A DNA stretch of 64,000 nucleotides from Nonomuraea fuscirosea. GTDB lineage: Bacteria; Actinomycetota; Actinomycetes; Streptosporangiales; Streptosporangiaceae. Location: positions 1 to 64,000 of the forward strand of contig NZ_PVNG01000037.1 in NCBI RefSeq assembly GCF_003001935.1. The letters are read 5' to 3'. Numbering within the stretch: position 1 is the first letter of the stretch; each line of letters begins with the position of its first letter. The position numbers and the translations under genes were made by a program. This document shows positions 59,729-64,000 of the stretch, piece by piece. Under the pieces are notes generated by a model. That model had not been told where the DNA came from. It ran no database searches and saw only the letters and a list, made by a program, of their open reading frames with translations.

Positions 59729-60967
59729 GTGCCACATGCCAGGCTGTGCTGGGATGTCCCTGTGCCTCCTCGCGTTTCGCTCACGACCGTGCGGTTGAGG
59801 AGCCTGCCCGAGTGGCAGCAGGATGTGGCTGTCACCGTGAGTTCGGTCGCCATCGGCGTCCTTCTCCTTGTCATCGGCTGGTTCCCGCTGTTCGAGACCG
59901 GCCTCACCGCGCCGCCGTGGCTGCATCCCATCCTGTTCGGGTGCATCTGTGTCGTGGAGCTGTTCCGGCGCCGGGCGCCCATCGCGGCGCTCACGGTCGG
60001 ATTCGCGCTGCTGGCCGCCGACGGCGTGTTCGGCGCGAGCATGGCGGCGCTGATCGTGTTCGCCGACCTGCTCTACGCAGCGACCTTGTACGGCCCCCGG
60101 CAGCTCAGCCGGAACATGGTGCCGATCACGTCGGCCATCACGATCGCGTCGGTCGGGGTCATGACAGTGCTCACGCCGAACATCCGGACGGCCATCGTGA
60201 CCGGGCTGGCGGTGCTGCCCTTCTTCGTCATCCCCATGTGGTGGGCGACGAACATCCGGCAGCACAAGGAGATCGCCGGCGCCGAGCGCAGGAGCGCGAT
60301 CCAACTGACGAGGATCGGCGAGCTGGGCCAGCGTGCCGCGGTCGCCGCGGAGCGCGCCAAGATGGCACGTGACCTGCACGATGTGATCGCCGGGCATCTG
60401 TCCGCGATCGCCCTTCAGTCCGAAGCCGCGCTGTCGCTCGGCAACGCCTCCCCGGAAGCGGCGCGGTCGGTACTGACGTCGGTACGGGAGAACAGCGTGC
60501 GCGCGCTGGAGGAGATGCGTGCGATGATCGAGCTACTGCGCGCCGACGGCAGCGGTAGAGACGAGACCGTCGCCCCGGCCGGACTCTCCGAGCTGTCGGC
60601 CCTGGTGGACTCGGCGCGAGCGAGCGGGATGGCCATTGAGGTGCGTTCGGATATCGACGAGTCGTTCACCTTGCCGGCGGCGGTCAACCTCACGGCGTAC
60701 CGGATCGCGCAGGAGGCGCTGACCAACGCGATGAAGCACGCGCCGCAGGCGCGGGCGCGGGTGGAGATCCGGCTCCTCGACGGCTCGCTCACCGTCGAGG
60801 TGGTGAACGATCTGCCAGCCGCGTCAAGGCGCGGCGACGGCACCGGCACCGGCCTGCTCAACATGCGCGAGCGTGCGACAGCGGTCGGCGGTTCTCTCGC
60901 CGCCGGTCCGTCGGGAGCTGGCTGGCAGGTACGCGCAGTTCTGCCCCTCCTGCAGGCGAGACCATGA
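59729..60967 (+). CDS. sensor histidine kinase, NarL/DesK type (HisKA_3)
   Basis: About 412 residues from GTG 59729; the start is uncertain. Four to five membrane helices occupy residues 32-175 ('VAIGVLLLVIGWFPLF', 'AIVTGLAVLPFFVIPMWW'). The dimerisation box 'ERAKMARDLHDVIAGHLSAIALQ' contains the phosphorylated His217. The ATPase domain has 'YRIAQEALTNAMKHA' (N box) and 'GTGTGLLNMRERA' (G box). The response-regulator start overlaps the stop by 4 bp. Signal unknown; such kinases often sense membrane stress or cell-wall antibiotics. Confidence 0.9.
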   Translation: MPHARLCWDVPVPPRVSLTTVRLRSLPEWQQDVAVTVSSVAIGVLLLVIGWFPLFETGLTAPPWLHPILFGCICVVELFRRRAPIAALTVGFALLAADGVFGASMAALIVFADLLYAATLYGPRQLSRNMVPITSAITIASVGVMTVLTPNIRTAIVTGLAVLPFFVIPMWWATNIRQHKEIAGAERRSAIQLTRIGELGQRAAVAAERAKMARDLHDVIAGHLSAIALQSEAALSLGNASPEAARSVLTSVRENSVRALEEMRAMIELLRADGSGRDETVAPAGLSELSALVDSARASGMAIEVRSDIDESFTLPAAVNLTAYRIAQEALTNAMKHAPQARARVEIRLLDGSLTVEVVNDLPAASRRGDGTGTGLLNMRERATAVGGSLAAGPSGAGWQVRAVLPLLQARP

Positions 60968-61614
60968 CGATCAGAGTTCTGATAGCCGACGACCATGCCG
61001 CCATCCGCACTGGGCTGGTGCTGCTTCTGGACAACGCACCGGGGATCGAGGTGGTGGGCGAGGTCGCCGATGGTGCGTCCGCCATTCATCGGGCAAGAGC
61101 GCTGCGCCCGGATGTGGTGCTGATGGACTTGCGGATGCCCGGGATGGACGGCATCGCCGCCACCCGCGCGCTGGTCGCGGAGCAGCTGAGTCAGGTGCTC
61201 GTGCTCACCACGTTCGACCTCGACGAGTACGTCTACGCGGCGCTTCGGGCGGGCGCCGCCGGCTTCCTGCTCAAGACGGTGGAGGCCACCAGCCTGGTGG
61301 AGGCGGTGCATCGGGTCGCCGCGGGAGAAGGTGTGCTCGCCCCGCAGATCACGCGCAAGCTGATCAGCGCGTTCGCCTCTCAGAAGCCGCCTGCGGCCAA
61401 GCCGGCCATGAGCCTGGACGAGCTGACCGATCGAGAGCGTGAGGTGTTCATCTACCTCGGAAAGGGCCTGTCCAACGCGGAGATCGCGGCCACACTCTTC
61501 ATCAGCGAGACCACCGTGAAGACCCACGTGTCGAAGGTGCTGTCGAAGCTGAAGCTTCGCTCACGGGTTCAGGCGGCCATCGTCGCGCAGGAGAACGGGC
61601 TGGCGGACGAATAG
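60964..61614 (+). CDS. NarL/LuxR-type response regulator
   Basis: 216 residues from ATG 60964. The receiver domain has the acidic pair Asp9-Asp10 ('IADDH'), phospho-acceptor Asp55 ('LMDLRMPG'), Thr82/83 ('LTTFD') and Lys104 ('LLKT'). The LuxR helix-turn-helix 'LTDREREVFIYLGKGLSNAEIAATLFISETTVKTHVSKVL' (in parts) occupies about 148-205. All functional residues are intact. Translationally coupled to the kinase. Target genes are not evident here. Confidence 0.93.
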   Translation: MTIRVLIADDHAAIRTGLVLLLDNAPGIEVVGEVADGASAIHRARALRPDVVLMDLRMPGMDGIAATRALVAEQLSQVLVLTTFDLDEYVYAALRAGAAGFLLKTVEATSLVEAVHRVAAGEGVLAPQITRKLISAFASQKPPAAKPAMSLDELTDREREVFIYLGKGLSNAEIAATLFISETTVKTHVSKVLSKLKLRSRVQAAIVAQENGLADE

Positions 61615-61786
61615 GGAACGCGGGCACGACGTTTCAGCGTGGTCTCCCTTCAACGCCGCTTACCTTGATCTTTCCAGCTGCACCTATCGAGTGGCTCGTC
61701 GAGCTGCGGTGACTTCGGCTGATCACGGGACGGTGAGACGGCCATGGCGTGATCATGTGCGTCGCTAAGAGGTCCTAACACAAAGA

Positions 61787-62628
61787 TCAGCGAACGAGGT
61801 GGCGGCAGCAGATGATCGCGGCCGCGAGGGTCATGAACGCTTCGTGGATGTCGTCGCGGATTTCCCAGCGGATGCGCAGTCGGCGGAACCAGTGCAGTAG
61901 CGCGATGGTGCGTTCGACGACCCATCGGTGGATGCCCAGGCCGGAGCCGTGTGGGGTGCCGCGTCGGGCGATGACGGGTTTGATTCCGGTGCGCCAGACC
62001 AGGCGCCGGTACTTGTCGTGGTCGTAGCCGCGGTCGGCGTAGAGGCAGTCGGGTCGCTTCCGCGGCCGGCCGACGCGACCGCGTACCGGCGGGATGGCCT
62101 TGATCAGCGGCATGAGCTGGGTGACGTCGTTGCGGTTGCCGCCGGTCAGAGAGACGGCGAGGGGGATGCCGTTGCCTTCGGTGATGACGTGGTGTTTCGA
62201 GCCCGGCTTGGCGCGGTCGACCGGGCTCGGGCCGGTTTTGGGCCGCCCTTGAGCGCCCGGACGTGGGAGCTGTCGATCACCGCCTTGGACCAGTCCAGCC
62301 GGCCGGCGGCGTGCAACTCGGCCAGCAGGAGCTGGTGCAGCCGGTCCCACACTCCGGCTTGATGCCAGTCACGCAGCCGCCGCCAGCAGGTCATCCCCGA
62401 GCCGAAGCCCAGCTCCTGAGGCAGGAACTCCCACGGGATCGCGGTGTAGAGCACGAACAAGATGCCCTGCAGAGCAAGCCGGTCATCCAGCCGTTTCCGG
62501 CCCGGATGGCGCCGGCGTCGTTCCACCTTCGGCAGCAGCGGCTCAATCCGCTCCCACAAGCTGTCCGGCACGATCCACGGCAGCTGCTCGCCCTTCTTCA
62601 CACGAAGATCAACGACCAGCAGAGCCAT
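61787..62628 (-). CDS. IS5-family transposase expressed through -1 frameshift
   Basis: Frame A starts at ATG 62628 ('MALLVVDLRVKKGEQLPWIV') and contains the DUF4096-type N-terminal domain and 'KAVIDSSHVRALKGG' (first Asp). Frame B continues 'TGPSPVDRAKPGSKHHVITEGNG' (split), 'CLYADRGYDHDKY' (second Asp) and 'HRWVVERTIALLHWFRRLRIRWE' (third acid) to the stop at 61787, inside the left terminal repeat. A -1 slip at CCCAAAA gives a 280-residue DDE enzyme, the usual size. Without the slip frame A makes a protein of about 160 residues lacking the second half of the catalytic core. Confidence 0.85.
62236..62242 (-). other. -1 ribosomal frameshift heptamer in the IS5 transposase
   Basis: Read leftwards, the codons GGC CCA AAA CCG contain C CCA AAA in exact X XXY YYZ phase. 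After a one-base slip back the frame reads Pro-Lys-Thr-Gly and enters frame B. Confidence 0.7.
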
Positions 62629-62831
62629 GGGACACGGTCCTAGATCCTTTTGTTAGTGGCTCTAAGAGGCTGCCGCTCACCACCATGGCGCTGCGGATCT
62701 GTATGCTGAGCGATGCCGCCCGAGCAATGCTTGAGATCTGTGGATCACCGGTGAAGGGGTGTACCTTCCCGGTGATCATGTGAATCCACAAGCATGACCG
62801 ACGCGCCAACGTCGGCCGGAAAGGCACACCC

Positions 62832-64000
62832 GTGCTCACCGTAGTCCCTGAGCCCACCGGCGGCGACCACGCCGCCACCACCCCCGCCCCGACGCCGACA
62901 CTCATCGACGAGCTGGTGCGCGAAGGCGCCCGCCGAATGCTCGCCGAAGCGCTCAAGGCCGAGGTCGACGCCTACATCGCCGCCTTCGCCGGCGAACGCG
63001 ACGAGGCCGGCCGCCGCCTGGTCGTGCGCAACGGCCACCACCAGCCCCGCACCGTGCTGACCAGCGCGGGCGCGATCGAGGTGCATGTCCCGCGGGTCAA
63101 CGACAAGCGCATCGACGAAGCCACCGGGGAACGCCGGCGGTTCTCCTCGGCGATCCTGCCGCCGTGGTGCCGGAAAAGCCCGGCCATCACCGAGGTGCTG
63201 CCACTGCTCTACCTGCACGGCCCGTCCACCGGCGACTTCGTCCCGGCGCTGGGCCAGTTCCTCGGCACCGGCCACGGCCTGTCGGCGCCGGTCATCACCA
63301 AGCTCACCGAGCAATGGAACGCCGAGCAGCGGGCGTTCGCCGCCCGCGACCTGTCCGGTGTCGACTACGTCTATCTGTGGGCCGATGGAATCCACCTCAA
63401 CATCCGGCTCCAGGAGCACAAACTCTGCCTGCTGGTGCTGATCGGGGTGCGCGCCGACGGCCGCAAGGAACTTATCGCCCTGACCGACGGCTACCGCGAA
63501 TCTACGGAGTCGTGGGCCGACCTGCTGCGCGATTGCGCCCGGCGCGGAATGCGCGCCCCGGTGCTCGCGATCGGCGACGGCGCGCTCGGCTTCTGGTCGG
63601 CGCTGGCCGAGGTGTTTCCCCAGACCAGGGCCCAGAGGTGCTGGTTTCACAAGATCGCCAACGTGCTCGGGGCGCTTCCGAAGTCGGCGCATCCCGGCGC
63701 GAAGAAGGCCCTCGCGGACATCTGGAACGCCGAGAGCAAGGACCACGCACTGGCCGCCCTCGCCGCCTTCGAGGCCGCCTACGGCGCCAAGTTCCCCAAG
63801 GCCGTCGCCAAGGTCACCGACGACGTCGAGAACCTACTGGCCTTCTACGACTATCCGGCCGAGCATTGGCGGCATTTGCGCACCACCAATCCGATCGAGT
63901 CCACGTTTGCCACCGTCCGGCACCGCACCAAGGTCACCAAAGGGCCCGGCTCCCGCGCCGCCGGCCTGGCCATGGCCTTCAAACTGATCGAGTCCGCCCA
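62832..64000 (+). CDS. IS256-family (Mutator) transposase, cut by the window edge
   Basis: From GTG 62832 a single frame stays open to the last base, at least 389 codons. It shows IS256 landmarks: 'LIDELVREGARRMLAEALKAEVDAYI', 'GHHQPRTVLTSAGAIEVHVPRV', 'VYLWADGIHLNIR' (first Asp), 'VLAIGDGALGFWSAL' (second Asp), 'RAQRCWFHKIANVL' (the C-x2-H-type signature) and 'TTNPIESTFATVRHRTK' (Glu). Family length is about 400-430, so only the end is missing. A 9-bp inverted repeat (62743-62751 and 62769-62777) precedes the gene and may be part of the left end. Confidence 0.9.
   Translation, partial: MLTVVPEPTGGDHAATTPAPTPTLIDELVREGARRMLAEALKAEVDAYIAAFAGERDEAGRRLVVRNGHHQPRTVLTSAGAIEVHVPRVNDKRIDEATGERRRFSSAILPPWCRKSPAITEVLPLLYLHGPSTGDFVPALGQFLGTGHGLSAPVITKLTEQWNAEQRAFAARDLSGVDYVYLWADGIHLNIRLQEHKLCLLVLIGVRADGRKELIALTDGYRESTESWADLLRDCARRGMRAPVLAIGDGALGFWSALAEVFPQTRAQRCWFHKIANVLGALPKSAHPGAKKALADIWNAESKDHALAALAAFEAAYGAKFPKAVAKVTDDVENLLAFYDYPAEHWRHLRTTNPIESTFATVRHRTKVTKGPGSRAAGLAMAFKLIESA

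Larger units (their letters stand above)
61769..62662 (-). mobile_element. complete 894-bp IS5-family element (IS427 group)
   Basis: Imperfect 20-bp terminal repeats (left 61769-61788, right 62643-62662; 15 of 20 match) are flanked by a 3-bp duplication TAA (61766-61768 and 62663-62665). Inside is one transposase in two overlapping frames joined by a frameshift heptamer. Clean ends and duplication indicate a recent insertion. Confidence 0.85.

Noticed and set aside
1..64000. CRISPR arrays, rRNA or tRNA genes
   Set aside because: No regularly spaced direct repeats with spacers and no cloverleaf-like or rRNA-like sequence was seen while reading.

Overview
The window is high-GC DNA with almost purely GC-ending codons, GTG/TTG starts, long overlapping open frames, F420-type oxidoreductase families, many HxlR/TetR/LysR/ROK regulators, DUF3558 and DUF6493 proteins, and a sugar ABC importer without its own ATPase. 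This points to a large-genome soil actinomycete, most likely of the Streptosporangiales (Nonomuraea-like). The order-level guess is inference; no rRNA or tRNA gene is visible.

Region 1 (1-17.3 kb) is a set of small redox and efflux modules: a PPOX-type flavoprotein with an MFS pump, an orphan sugar-binding lipoprotein beside a DUF6493 protein, an LLM F420-dependent oxidoreductase, an HxlR regulator divergent from a DUF899-MFS pair with a perfect 11-bp palindrome between them, an NmrA-like oxidoreductase, a second intact HxlR and a TetR. Between them lie relics: an SDR with shifted frames and no catalytic Tyr, two HxlR stubs, a TnpB and an IS4/IS1634-type transposase.

Region 2 (17.6-33.4 kb) holds a secreted GH99/WbsX-like protein with a DUF5648-type module and a catabolic cluster read leftwards. 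One part is cupin - KduD-like SDR - MDR dehydrogenase - cupin, next to a LysR gene. The other is ABM monooxygenase - ribose-type ABC importer (binding protein, ATPase, permease overlapping by 4 bp) - SDR, headed by an IclR gene with one frameshift. A divergent 2-keto-4-pentenoate hydratase is clearly dead. A second DUF5648-type secreted protein, a DUF3558 lipoprotein and a small secreted protein follow.

Region 3 (33.7-48.5 kb) is the most coherent locus and the best candidate for an undescribed system: a glycan-utilisation locus. Leftward genes encode a secreted GH43, a Sec-exported DUF4091 protein with two discoidin-like modules, a Tat-exported DUF4091 protein with a lectin-like propeller, and a ROK repressor that lacks the usual zinc cluster. 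Divergently transcribed are a sugar-binding lipoprotein, two permeases and a cytoplasmic DUF5107-TPR protein. The energising ATPase is presumably a shared MsiK-type protein elsewhere. Visible control sites are a promoter overlapping the ROK stop codon, a LacI-type palindrome over a TTG start, and a perfect 20-bp-stem hairpin between two glycosidase genes.

Region 4 (48.5-64 kb) is an insertion-sequence graveyard with a few live genes. Decayed IS630, IS5 and NB-ARC fragments surround an intact IS1380 element, a 375-bp internally deleted IS630 derivative with perfect terminal repeats, a complete 894-bp IS5-family element with TAA target duplication and a -1 frameshift heptamer, and an IS256 element that runs off the right edge. 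Functional-looking genes here are an MBL-fold hydrolase, a beta-propeller lipoprotein, small membrane and hypothetical proteins, and a NarL-type two-component pair.
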